Assembly (NCBI RefSeq): GCF_000226095.1
Contig: NC_016475.1
Coordinates: forward strand, 186,001-250,000
From: Thermothelomyces thermophilus ATCC 42464
Taxonomy: Eukaryota > Ascomycota > Sordariomycetes > Sordariales > Chaetomiaceae
DNA: 64,000 nt
Reading direction: 5' to 3'
The translations under genes and the position numbers were made by a program. The notes below the pieces were generated by a model, which was not told the origin of the DNA, made no database searches, and saw only the letters and a list, made by a program, of their open reading frames with translations. Positions 1 through 9,011 of this stretch are shown piece by piece. Every line of letters begins with the position of its first letter. The stretch's first letter is position 1.

Positions 1-947
1 TGCCATCCATATCCGCGGGGTGGAACGATATCGGACAGATCCACGAGCACTCCGCTTTTCCAGTTCCTTAAGAGGGGTGAGAAGGCACAGCTGAAGCCGG
101 CAAGCCAAAAAAAGTCCATCGCTTTCTGCATCGTCTCGGGGTCGTTTTCGCCTTCCTCGACGTACTCGTAGACAATTGCGATGTATTCCTGGTCAGGCGT
201 GAGGTAACGTTTGATCCTGTCAACCTGAACTGGGGGCGGCCGGAGTGTCCAGTGCAGTTCCCGGAATATCGTACCGGGGATTGTCAGCCAGCCGTAGCAT
301 TTCTTCACGCGTGGCATGGTCGATATCTGGCAGAAGCCTTCTTGGGGGGGCCCAGAGCCCTGATCGGCCGGTGACGGCTGTTTCAGACGTGCCTCGTCGG
401 AAAAGGCGGCGAGGTTGGCGATCGCGTCGTCCCAAGTTGTCGGCTTGGGGTTGACCAAGATTGGACGAGAGGCTGCAGCCGCCTGCTCCACTGCGGTTTG
501 CATCATCTGGAGGAGAGCGGCATTCTGGCATTCTCGCTGCGGGGCGTAGTAAGTTGGAAAGTCGACGGGCTGGGCATCCCAGAACTGGCGGGAAACATGA
601 GCGATGATGGTCGATAAGCGGGGCCAGTTTCTCGGGGGCCGGGATACAGGAAGCCTGATGAGGGAACGACTTACCACCTTCAGTACGAAAGGTCCTTGGG
701 TCCCGAAGCGGACCTTCCAAACATAGCCATCTAATCCGCCGCCCATACGGGCTTCCCAAACCATGCTGTCCAGGTCGAAAGGGCAGCGGCGCAGCCGGGG
801 CATCTCGAAGTCTGCGGCAGTCGTCTTGGGCGGCCCAACCATCGGCGCGTCGTCGCGGAAAGGTGTCTGTGCTGCTTCCAGCCACGGCCGTCGGCGTCGC
901 ACTCTGCGCTGCAAGGCGACTCGCACCTCAACGTAATCTGACGACAT
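1..947 (-). CDS. FTA2/kinase-like fungal protein, 3' end outside window
   Basis: The frame stays open from an ATG at 945-947 to the left edge, so the gene is partial at its C-terminus. Read in one frame it carries LDGYVWKVRFG, FVLKVFWDAQP, QRECQNAALLQMM, STMPRVKKCYGW, EYIAIVYEYVEEGEND and NWKSGVLVDLSDIV. From memory these match a large sordariomycete family with a degenerate protein-kinase fold, often labelled kinetochore Sim4 subunit FTA2-like. A 90-base stretch at 585-674 has a GTAAGT donor and a CAG acceptor. Removing it joins LKV directly to FWDAQ, as family members read, giving exons 675-947 and 1-584. The stretch is a multiple of three without a stop, so retention would add 30 residues. 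Catalytic residues cannot be judged because the C-terminal half is missing. A kinetochore role is only a family label and is not shown here. Family call moderate; gene reality high. Confidence 0.72.
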   Translation of the reverse strand, partial: MSSDYVEVRVALQRRVRRRRPWLEAAQTPFRDDAPMVGPPKTTAADFEMPRLRRCPFDLDSMVWEARMGGGLDGYVWKVRFGTQGPFVLKVVSRSLIRLPVSRPPRNWPRLSTIIAHVSRQFWDAQPVDFPTYYAPQRECQNAALLQMMQTAVEQAAAASRPILVNPKPTTWDDAIANLAAFSDEARLKQPSPADQGSGPPQEGFCQISTMPRVKKCYGWLTIPGTIFRELHWTLRPPPVQVDRIKRYLTPDQEYIAIVYEYVEEGENDPETMQKAMDFFWLAGFSCAFSPLLRNWKSGVLVDLSDIVPPRGYGW

Positions 948-2040
948 GAGAGGGGAATAAGGGATCGAGACAAGTGAGCTTGAGGAGGCAAATGGCAGGC
1001 GCGAGGTTGTCTTGCTAAATTACGCGATTCGATGAAGAAAGCAGCCTTGGTCGAGGCAGGCAACTGCAAACAAGTGCACTGCAGTGCAATATCACAAGGC
1101 CCCACACTCGCCTAACACCCTCTTAAATCGAGCCCTCTGCCGCGCAACTTTGATTGCCCTGGAATCGGTGTGCATACTGTATGTACATACATCCTTCGTA
1201 TATACATACCTGAGATAGGTACGATAAAGCACAGGTTTTCGTCGAGGCTCACCTTTATCGATGCCAATGGAAATGAGCGTGTCACTACAAGGGAGCAGTG
1301 GAAGAAGGTTCCTGGTGGATATCAGCTCACTGGGAGGAAGAATGTTTACTTCACCAAGCGCTTCCCTTAGGCTGGGCAGCAAGGACAGTCAAGCGTTCTT
1401 CAAGAACCACCTATTTCCTCTGACCCTACTTCCTCGGAATCATCAGAGTCGGTTTTCTTTTATTATCATTCGCGTATTCCCGCGGGTTTCAATCAAGTCG
1501 GCGTAATTAAAAGACACTGAGAGGGCGAAGAAAGTTCAAATGAGGTGGGATATTCCGAGCGCGGCGAGGGCAGACTGGATAAGGTATTATGTTCATTTGT
1601 CTCCTCCTGCCAGTTTACCGTGGTGCCTGTTAGGCTCCCGCAATTGGCGACCATTGAAGTCTTGCTCAAGTTAGGTCTTCAGCGTAATTCACCCTCTTTC
1701 TCACATAGCTCGACGGACGCACCTCGTTCTACCATACCTCCAGTAGTCTCTCCGAGGTAAAGAGTAGAAAACGTTTCACAGGTTTGTATTATCAGTGTAA
1801 TTTACAGGAGTCATCGCCCTGGTAGCGGTACGGAGTACTCTTTGGATTAAGACTCGGGCAATTTGGGTCCTCAGTTGAGTGACGTGACGTAAGGACCATA
1901 GCTCTCAGGGAACTGTATGTATCTTGCTCGATTTCATCTACCCTGATGAAGTAAAGTACACTTAAGGCTCAGTATCTTTGTGATCAACCCCAACAGTGGA
2001 ATCTTCTTCCGCTCCGCAACGTTTGCAGAACCGACCGAGC
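948..2040. other. Intergenic spacer, 1.1 kb
   Basis: This holds the promoter of the FTA2-like gene, which reads leftwards, and the 3' flank of the endoglucanase. Short open frames occur on both strands around 1170-1760, but none has family motifs, codon bias or splice-supported continuity. No repeat or RNA gene was seen. Confidence 0.5.
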
Positions 2041-3524
2041 TCAGATATAAGGCTGGAGGCTGGGCAAAACCTTGGTGTACGCGGTACCGCTCGGCGGCTC
2101 ACTAAGCGAGGTTAGACAGGGAGGGAAAAAAAAACAAGATCTTCAGAAAGGAATGAAATGAGAGAAGAAAAATAAGAAAACACTCACATCGAGTACATGT
2201 AGTCGGCCCACCAGGGACCGGCAGCCCACCAGAGCCAGCCCTGCCAGACGTCCGAGTTCTCCTCCATGAAGGAGAGCATGCCGGTCAGGGCCGAGATGCA
2301 CTGGTCGTTGGCGCCGCCGGCCGTCTCGCCCAGGATGGCCTTCTTGCCGTTGGCCTTGAGCCACTCGGTCGCCGCCTGGAGGCGCTCCCGGCCGATGGTG
2401 CCCGAGACGCACTGCTCGTGCGTGCCCGACCCGTCCTCGTCCAGGTACTGGTGCATCTCGTAGATGAGCTTGTCGTCGCCCTCCGGGTCCGACAGGTTCA
2501 GCAGGGACTCGCCGTTGCCCGAGGAGACCTGGAAATGACATGATTGTCAGCTGCTATTACACCGGTCCAAAAAAACAAAATCATAAAATCAATATAAATA
2601 TCCGGATCAGAAATCCGTGTTCGTACCCAGGTCCATGCGCCCGTCCACGAGTTGCCCTCGATAAAGATGTACTGCGAGGTGGCGCCGGCGGCCCGGATGC
2701 CGTCGATGGCGGCCTGGTTCAGATTGACAACGAGCGATTGGTCCATGTCGTGGTACTCGTTGTTGGTGTCGAAGATGACCTTGTCGTTGTCGGCAAACAG
2801 CCCGGCCGTGGTCGTCCACCAGGCCTTGAAGCCTTCGACGTCGGTGATGACTTGCGTGTAGTACCGGCCTGTGAAATTTGGTGGAGCAAGTCTTGGTTAG
2901 CTTGTCTGCCACGGTCCCAAGACATGGTCATTGTAAGCTGGTCGTACCGAAGTTATGGGGGTCAATGACAGCATAGGCTCCCTTGCTCGTGACGTAGGAA
3001 ACGGTCTGAAATTCCGGTCAGCAAATTCCGGCCCCCCGTTCTTGAGAAGCTCTATGTCTGTTTCATACATCGATAAGCCCCGCGGAGTACGTTTCGTTGA
3101 CGGTTCCCGTCAGTTGGTTGGGGATAAGACGCTCCCTGCAACCCGTTGTCAGCAATGTGTGCCCTCTTTACTTGTAAAGCGAAGCGGAAAGGGCACTCAG
3201 TCCTACATCATAAACGGGATGCGAATGGTGTTCATTCCGGTGGCGAGGAGTGTCTGATTTTCGAAAGCCTGGTTACTTCCATTGTTCCTTTTTCGTCATG
3301 GTAGCTCGAAGTTCAAAGACACTTACATCAATGCTCGACTTGGCCGGCCAGGTGTAGTGCTTGTTGAGCTGGCCCGGGAGCGTGTCCTGGCCAAACTCGG
3401 CGCAGGACTGGTTGACGCCGACAAACTTGAACTTGCCCGCGCGCTTTGTCTTGGTTGTGCAAGTCGGCGCTGCCAGGGCCGAGCTGGCAGCTGCGGCACC
3501 GAGAAGGACGTCGAGGAACTTCAT
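2041..3524 (-). CDS. Secreted GH5 endo-beta-1,4-glucanase
   Basis: This is a glycoside hydrolase family 5 endoglucanase of the fungal GH5_5 type, without a cellulose-binding module, that cuts internal beta-1,4 bonds of cellulose outside the cell. Proposed exons on the minus strand are 3327-3524, 3207-3253, 3069-3135, 2948-3005, 2627-2868, 2188-2528 and 2041-2101, giving 337 residues. It starts with a signal peptide ([18 protein letters not shown]). Family marks in order are [40 protein letters not shown] with the acid/base Glu about 161, [29 protein letters not shown] with the nucleophile Glu about 272, and [13 protein letters not shown]. The last exon supplies EPPSGTAY...LQPYI, the normal family ending. 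If the last intron (2102-2187) were retained, a TGA would follow at once and the protein would lose its final 20 residues. Introns are 63-98 bases. Function is well supported; exact junctions were done by eye. Confidence 0.93.
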
Positions 3525-3613
3525 GGTTGAGTTGGTTGTCGACAGAAAGTAAACCGCTTCCTGCTGCACCAACGGTTCCGCATGGGGTCCCTTTCTGAGA
3601 TGGCCATTGCAGA

Positions 3614-3619
3614 TTTATA
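3614..3619 (-). promoter_or_regulatory. TATA-like element of the endoglucanase gene
   Basis: On the minus strand the sequence reads CATATAAATC. The TATAAA core lies about 90 bases upstream of the endoglucanase ATG, a usual position for a fungal TATA box. This is a motif match only. Confidence 0.45.
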
Positions 3620-3773
3620 TGTCCAGCTATAGGTAGCTCTTTCACAAGTTTGTTGAAGGGGGTTTACTCATTATCAAGATGCGTGCTCGGAAAGGTTGGC
3701 TCCGCGCTCGAGACCAGGTTATAGCGCAGATCTTTACTATATTAACCCGCTCATTCATTCAACTCGGAACGCG

Positions 3774-3909
3774 CCCCGGGGCTGTTTCCGCTGGCCTCCA
3801 ATCCCAAGCAGATCATCTCCGGCAATAACAATTTTCGGCGCGCTCGGTGCATCCACAGCTCCCCGTCATCCCCGGGCCGCTGCCGGGCGGGGATTCCAAA
3901 CAACCGGGG
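3774..3909. promoter_or_regulatory. Cluster of CreA/CRE-1-like motifs
   Basis: Three matches to the carbon-repressor consensus SYGGRG lie 250-385 bases upstream of the endoglucanase ATG: CCCCGGGG at 3774-3781 (reads on both strands), GCGGGG at 3887-3892 and CCGGGG at 3904-3909. Clusters of such sites are known in promoters of fungal cellulase genes repressed by glucose. In a GC-rich genome single matches arise by chance, so the clustering and position are the argument. Confidence 0.4.
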
Positions 3910-3919
3910 CACTCCCGAG

Positions 3920-4999
3920 CCAGCAATTAGTGACAAGATTGTTAACAAGAGGGCCCAAAAGGGGATGCTTCTTCCGCCCCCCTCCCCCTAAAATCAGCCG
4001 AGTGAGTGCCCGAGGAGCGACACTTAGATTCGCCGCGCATAAACACAGGAAACACTCGAAAACTCATAAGTGTGATTTACTTAGCTTGTTTCAACATTAC
4101 GAGATAGTCCGAGAAAACGAAGCATATCATGGTTGACGTAAACGAAACCAGCGTACCTTACTTCGTACTAGATCCACTATCAACAGAAAGATTTGAGGTA
4201 ATACCTAATTAACAAAAGATCCCGACGGGGCCGACGGCCAGCTTGAACAAGACATTGAATTGTTCAGTGGTCATGTAGCAGCAAAACGACCGTAGATCGA
4301 GACGGTTTCGTGTTGAGCAACGCAAAAGGACAAGAATGGTTACGGTACAAAAGACATCATCTGATTACGTGACTTGACGCGTCAAACTACTGGTAATTCC
4401 CTGTGACGACACTTAGCAATAACAATATCCTCGTCCTTCGGTAAGAGAATAATTACCTATTCTCGCTGTGATTTTTTTTCTGAGGTTTAATAAGTAACCT
4501 TACCTTAAGGTATTAATTAACCTAGTCCTGCCTCATGCATGCATATTATTGAATCGAAGCTTCAATTGCTAAGTCTCTGAGAGGTGTATACATTGAAGAG
4601 CGAAGGAAGGAGCTTCGCTTCTATATAAACGGCTAATCTTCCAGATTAATCTGTGCACCCATTGGATGCCATACGCTTGGCAGCCCGTGGTGCTCTTTCC
4701 CTCTCCAATTATCACAGTCGAGGGTGCATTTGAAGCGAAGCTTCATGCCTACTGTGGGCCTCGATGAGAGGTGCGCGAAGCGTACACCACAGTCAGGGTA
4801 TTTTAATAACTAATTACAATGACATGCCAAGCTGAAGAAGTATTGTTGAACAAGAGAATTGCCCCCGAACCTTGGCTTCTCCGTGCGGTAATTAACTAAG
4901 TAATTACTTTATAATCGTTCTACTGCACTCAAAAGTATCATTGATTCATATCAGATTCCATCGCCACGCTCCTTGCTGCTGCTGCTGCTGGTGTTGGTG
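3920..4999. other. AT-rich spacer with a small inverted repeat
   Basis: The spacer between the endoglucanase promoter and the GT31 remnant is AT-rich, with many TTAATTAA-like strings, and no coding frame was recognised. Within it AGCTTCGCTTC (4611-4621) is matched by its exact reverse complement GAAGCGAAGCT (4732-4742), and TGCACCC/GGGTGCA pair inside that. Further GAAGC/GCTTC copies lie at 4555-4800. No target-site duplication was seen. It may be a short decayed non-autonomous element or just a folded repeat. Confidence 0.35.
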
Positions 5000-6184
5000 C
5001 TACTGGTGTTCAAAGTGCCAGAAGGTGTTGATCTCGTCGGCGCCCATGTGGTGCATCGTCACGATCGGGTGGCACTAGTGTGACGGGCCGAAGGGTAAGG
5101 TTGATGGCTTCTCGCCGTTCATACTAGGCCACTAAGGAGGGAATGGAAAAAAAGAACGTTTCTCGCTCTGTCAGCGCTGATCAAAACTCCTCGTGGGTCA
5201 TAGGAGCCCTCAATTGCCCCAAGCGTGACCCAATGAAAGAAGTACCAAGTAATTAGGCATTGTAAATAAGTGGGTATTAATTAATCGACCTACGCTTTGC
5301 TGAAGGCTCAAGCCTGTCTTGTCCTTCAAGGCGCGGGCAAAGACGTAGTCGCCGCAGCATTCCTCGCGGGTGAGCACGTCGTCATCCGGATGCTTGCCGA
5401 CAAACTCCTCCATGGCGCCCTTGCTGAGGAGATAGCCGGAGCCGCCGTGGCCAAAGATGAAGGTCTCTTCGTCCTGTCGGATCCGCGCCGCACTGCCAAG
5501 GTACAGCTTCCTCCTCGGGTCCAGCTTCCCGAGCCACTGTATCAGATTTGGCCACACGACATATGTGTCGGCGTCGACGAAGAGGTACCACTAGTAGCCG
5601 GGGCGCATCTGGTACGCCTTCTTGGCGATGTGAACGTTCTTGCACCGGTCCAGCCTCCAGCCCTCGCGCGCCGGGTCGCCCAGCTTGTCGCATTCCCCCT
5701 GGCCGACGACACACCATTGGTTGCCTTCCTTGACGCCGGGCAGCATGGTCGAGAGGCTGTCGTGGATCTGCTGGCCGGCAATATTCTGGTCCATATCGCT
5801 AAAGATGAGAAAGTCTGGCAGGCACCGTAGCACCGTCAGGAGCTGCGTGGGCACCCGGGCAAAGGCTTCGGATGCGCCTGTCTTCATGACCAGCAGCACC
5901 TTGCTGGTGTCCGGGAATCTCTCGCATTCTGGGTCCCTCGCAGATGGCAACAATCCAGAACGGTGAGGAGGAGGAAGAGGAGGAGTGGGATCCGGTGTTG
6001 GATGGGCAACTTCGAGCGTTACGCACTGGGGAAAAGGGTAGTTATGAGGCCTTTGGTAGAAATAAGCCTCGCGCCGGCTATTAGAACAGGGTAATAGCCA
6101 TATCTTTGAGAAGTAGACGAAGATGAGAAGAATGCTGACCGCGGTGAGGGCGGGAGTGACAAATGGCTTCAACCGGGTGATCAT
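5000..6184 (-). pseudogene. GT31-type (fringe/beta-1,3-glycosyltransferase-like) gene, interrupted by two TAG codons
   Basis: The frame opens at an ATG at 6182-6184 and has one intron at 5132-5293 (GTAGGT...TTAG). Exons are 5294-6184 and 5000-5131, for 341 codons. The architecture is that of a Golgi type II glycosyltransferase: a membrane anchor about residues 9-31 (VTPALTAVSILLIFVYF), then SKVLLVMKTGASEAF, CLPDFLIFSDM, KNVHIAKKAYQMRPGY, WYLFVDADTYVVW with a DxD metal site about 204-206, FGHGGSGYLLS, ECCGDYVFA, then LPFGPSH and CHPIVTMHHMG. TAG codons sit in frame at 5591-5593 (codon 198, between PGY and WYLF) and at 5075-5077 (codon 316, in SH*CHP where the family normally has Trp). Everything around them is conserved and in frame, which points to recent inactivation. 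CAG-to-TAG and TGG-to-TAG would both fit CpA-to-TpA change. An assembly error is the alternative. Acceptor substrate is unknown. Confidence 0.78.
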
Positions 6185-7045
6185 TTTGAAAGCTGTTTCT
6201 GTTCGGGATGGACACGAATTAATTAACCTAATGTTTCTCGCGTGACCTTCTTCTCTTCCTCCTCGGGAGGATAGTTACTGGACGGGTGGAACGCCTCGGT
6301 AATGAAAAGGACCAACGGCTGGTATGAGAGTTCAGCCTCTGCCCGATCCTCGATGGCAGCTTGATGTCTCGGAAACGGGCCGCATATCTGGACATGCAAG
6401 GTTAGAAGCCTCCATGCATGCTGCATCGCACGCTGCGGTCACACGTGTCAGGCCGATTTCGCGGGCTTGCAGTGCTGGAGAGGCTGCGGCATAATCGCGT
6501 GTAATAATCAACCCGAATCAAACCGCCTGACGCGGCGCCATTGGTGCGGAGGTTACTTTGCGGCTCCCAAGAGAACGGTTAGAAGCGCCGAGATGGGGCC
6601 CCTCCGCTAAGCCGGCCAATGTTGGCGACCGGTCGTTGGGGGCTGTTGGTTCGAGTAAGCGCTTCGGCGCGCTTTGTAACCACTTCATTCGTCCACCTCG
6701 CGCTAGCTTCGATCTTGTTCCTGCGACCCAACCTGCCGCCTGCGAACGGGGCTCTCTCGCAAGGAGGATGCAACGCCCACAGGCAGAGCCAAGAACAAGG
6801 TCAACAATGGCGGGGGGAATAACTACCCGAAGAAATAAAATCCGAGCTTAGAGATGTCCTTTTGCTGATAGCCCTTGTATGCCCTCGAATATAGTGCGCA
6901 ATTGCCAGCCTAAGTGCACAGGTGGTGCGGTACATACAGAAGGCTTGCTTGGTGTTCGGTCCGCCCGACAATGCACGTCCTCGCTGACGGTTCGCAACGC
7001 CAGGGTCGTCAGCCGAGACGGAGGAACGCGTCGACGAACTCGAAC
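6185..7045. other. Spacer, possibly holding an unplaced 5' exon of the next gene
   Basis: No gene was recognised. A 67-codon frame starting at 6619 contains a hydrophobic run (FVTTSFVHLALASILFL) that could be a signal-anchor exon for the membrane protein starting downstream. I could not find a convincing donor site that joins it in frame, so it is left unassigned. Confidence 0.35.
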
Positions 7046-8119
7046 ATGGTGATATGGGGGCGGCCCGTTGATCACCAAGCATCGCCTCACCCTCTGTCCC
7101 GAAGAGGGGCGAATGCCGAAGATAGCCAGAGGGAATACTTGTGGAATACTCCAGATGGGGACAAGCCCGACTTCGCCGAAGCCTACACCTACGGCGACGA
7201 GATCCTCATCTCGTGGAACGCGCTCAACAATAGCATCTACGACCTCTGGCTTACTAGTTGGCAAGTCGGGCCCGACCCGGTAGTACTGTGCTTGGCAAGT
7301 AAGTCTGAGACCAAACCTAACCCACCCACCTCGTTATTCCAGGGGGCGGACCTGCTGACAACGGCCGACAAAGGGGCAGTGAATCTCACTCAAGATGGCA
7401 GCCTCAAGCTGGTCACTTCCGATCCCCCGGCGGCAGAGTTTGCCAGGGAGACGAAGTACGTCTTCCGCTTCAAGCCGCCGACAAGCCAGGGCGAGTTCGT
7501 GGCGTCGGACCCGGACCTGTCCAGCCCGGGCTTCTTGCTCGTCGAGCCATCCTTCCACCAGAACAACTTCGTCCCGAGCACCACAGGCACCACGCAGTCT
7601 CCCTCGGCGACACCGGCACCGATACCGACACAATTCCCAGCGACACCATCGCTCGACGTGGCCACACCGCCCGCCGGGTCGGAGGACACGAAGCCCAACA
7701 TGTCGCCCATCGCAGCGGCCGGGTTAACAATAGGGCTGATACTGGCAGTCGTGCTCTTGGTGGCCGTGGAGGTGGGCTACCTCATGTGGCGGCGCAGGCG
7801 GCGGCGGCGGCGGGGACACGGGGACGAAAGCGACGAGAAGACGCCGGCGCCCGCTCGGAGGAGGTGGTGGAAGCGGCGCAGCAAGGACGAGAGCGACCGC
7901 GGGTTGTTTATCCAGGTGGGCAAGGCTGAGAGGATCGTTGATGACAAGGTCTGGATGTCGCCGGAGTTGCCGGGTGATTCGACATGGGGCCAGAGTGTGT
8001 TGCATGAACTGCAGGGGTCGCGGCTCGGAAGGGGAAATCCACCAAAACGGTCTCTGACGATAAACAGTTCGGTGGTGGAGCTTGAGGCTGGGAGGGGAGT
8101 GAGTGAACCTCGTGTCTGA
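7046..8119 (+). CDS. Single-pass membrane protein with a basic cytosolic tail (unnamed fungal family)
   Basis: The layout is that of a fungal type I surface protein: an N-terminal extracellular domain (AYTYGDEILISWNALNNSIYDLWLTSW), a Ser/Thr/Pro-rich stalk (about STTGTTQSPSATPAP), one membrane helix (SPIAAAGLTIGLILAVVLLV), then a run of arginines and a charged tail. An 81-base intron at 7299-7379 is likely: GTAAGT donor, CTGAC branch site, GGCAG acceptor. Removing it joins LCLA to MNLTQDGSLKLV in frame. It also has no stop, so retention is possible. With the ATG at 7046 the spliced protein is 330 residues. No signal peptide is visible, so the true 5' end probably lies further upstream in an exon I could not place. 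The layout resembles fungal stress-sensor or adhesion-type proteins (MID2/WSC-like), but no WSC cysteine pattern is seen. Function is unknown. Confidence 0.65.
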   Translation: MVIWGRPVDHQASPHPLSRRGANAEDSQREYLWNTPDGDKPDFAEAYTYGDEILISWNALNNSIYDLWLTSWQVGPDPVVLCLASKSETKPNPPTSLFQGADLLTTADKGAVNLTQDGSLKLVTSDPPAAEFARETKYVFRFKPPTSQGEFVASDPDLSSPGFLLVEPSFHQNNFVPSTTGTTQSPSATPAPIPTQFPATPSLDVATPPAGSEDTKPNMSPIAAAGLTIGLILAVVLLVAVEVGYLMWRRRRRRRRGHGDESDEKTPAPARRRWWKRRSKDESDRGLFIQVGKAERIVDDKVWMSPELPGDSTWGQSVLHELQGSRLGRGNPPKRSLTINSSVVELEAGRGVSEPRV

Positions 8120-9011
8120 CACGATGAAGTTCGGCAATCGAAGAATGTTGTCTCCGATGCCCCGTACCTCGTACTCCCCAACTTGTTGCGCGGCCGGATA
8201 AATTTCTCGCTGCATATCGCTGTGTTTTCCGAAACATCGGCGACGGGTTACTTGAGAGAGATTAAATTAGGCATCTGTGCGTGGCCGGCCTGGCCGAGCC
8301 TCTTGGGAAGGAACTCGAGAAGAAGCGTTGTTTGGGAGTCGGACCTACGCAGTAAGAACCGGTCACAAGACCGAAATTGCAGGGCCTGGTCTACCTAACC
8401 GTTGACAAGCCATCGTCTCAGCAATGTGCCTGGGCTGCCTTAGCAGATCCCTTAGCTTGTAACGCTGTAGAGTGTTAGTGAAGCACTGGCTGCTGCGGCT
8501 TGGCAGGATCTGTGCCCCACCTGCCCATGAAGGCAGCAGTGCTTTGGAATCCATGCTGATGAAGCGCGCGAGCTTATGCACCGCTGCCGTCATCGACGTT
8601 TCCCCAGACTTCCATTCCCGTTCGTCCCATCGGCTCTTTGCCTCGTGTGCAAGACACGGACCTGCTGGTGCTTGGTTCCTGCTGGCAGCTTCTTTTTTTT
8701 CCCCTTTTATTCTTCTTCTCCGACACTCTTTACTTCCAACGATATTTCTCTTCCCACCCAAAGGACCGAGACCATTCTGTTTCTTCTTCCCGCTAGCGCG
8801 CCCGTGACCGGGTCATCCCGACCACCGTCTTGTGCAGTCCGATCCGCGAGCGGCTTGTCGATTTGTCCTGTTTGCATCTCCAGGTCCATGCAAACGATAT
8901 CGATCTCCACTTTATACCAGCCCGACATTGATTCTCGACTCCCGCCCTGAGGGCGTACGGAATACATCAGACGCGAACACCCTCTAAGAGAACCCCGCAA
9001 CCGTGATCAGG
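8120..9011. promoter_or_regulatory. Spacer and probable promoter/leader of the TCP11-like gene
   Basis: No gene was recognised. A strong pyrimidine tract lies at 8689-8770, with long T and TTCTTC runs, about 250-320 bases upstream of the TCP11 ATG. Such C/T tracts are common near transcription starts of constitutive fungal genes. The start site itself cannot be placed. Confidence 0.4.

Noticed and set aside
220-885. A 221-codon minus-strand frame, first taken with the downstream kinase-like frame as a frameshifted pseudogene
   Set aside because: A different single frame reads through the whole interval with family motifs (QISTMPRVKKCYGW into VQVDRIKRYLTPDQEYI), so there is no frameshift.
7299-7342. 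A 44-base intron ending at the first CCAG
   Set aside because: Splicing there shifts the frame into an early TGA. The 81-base alternative keeps frame and has a branch site.
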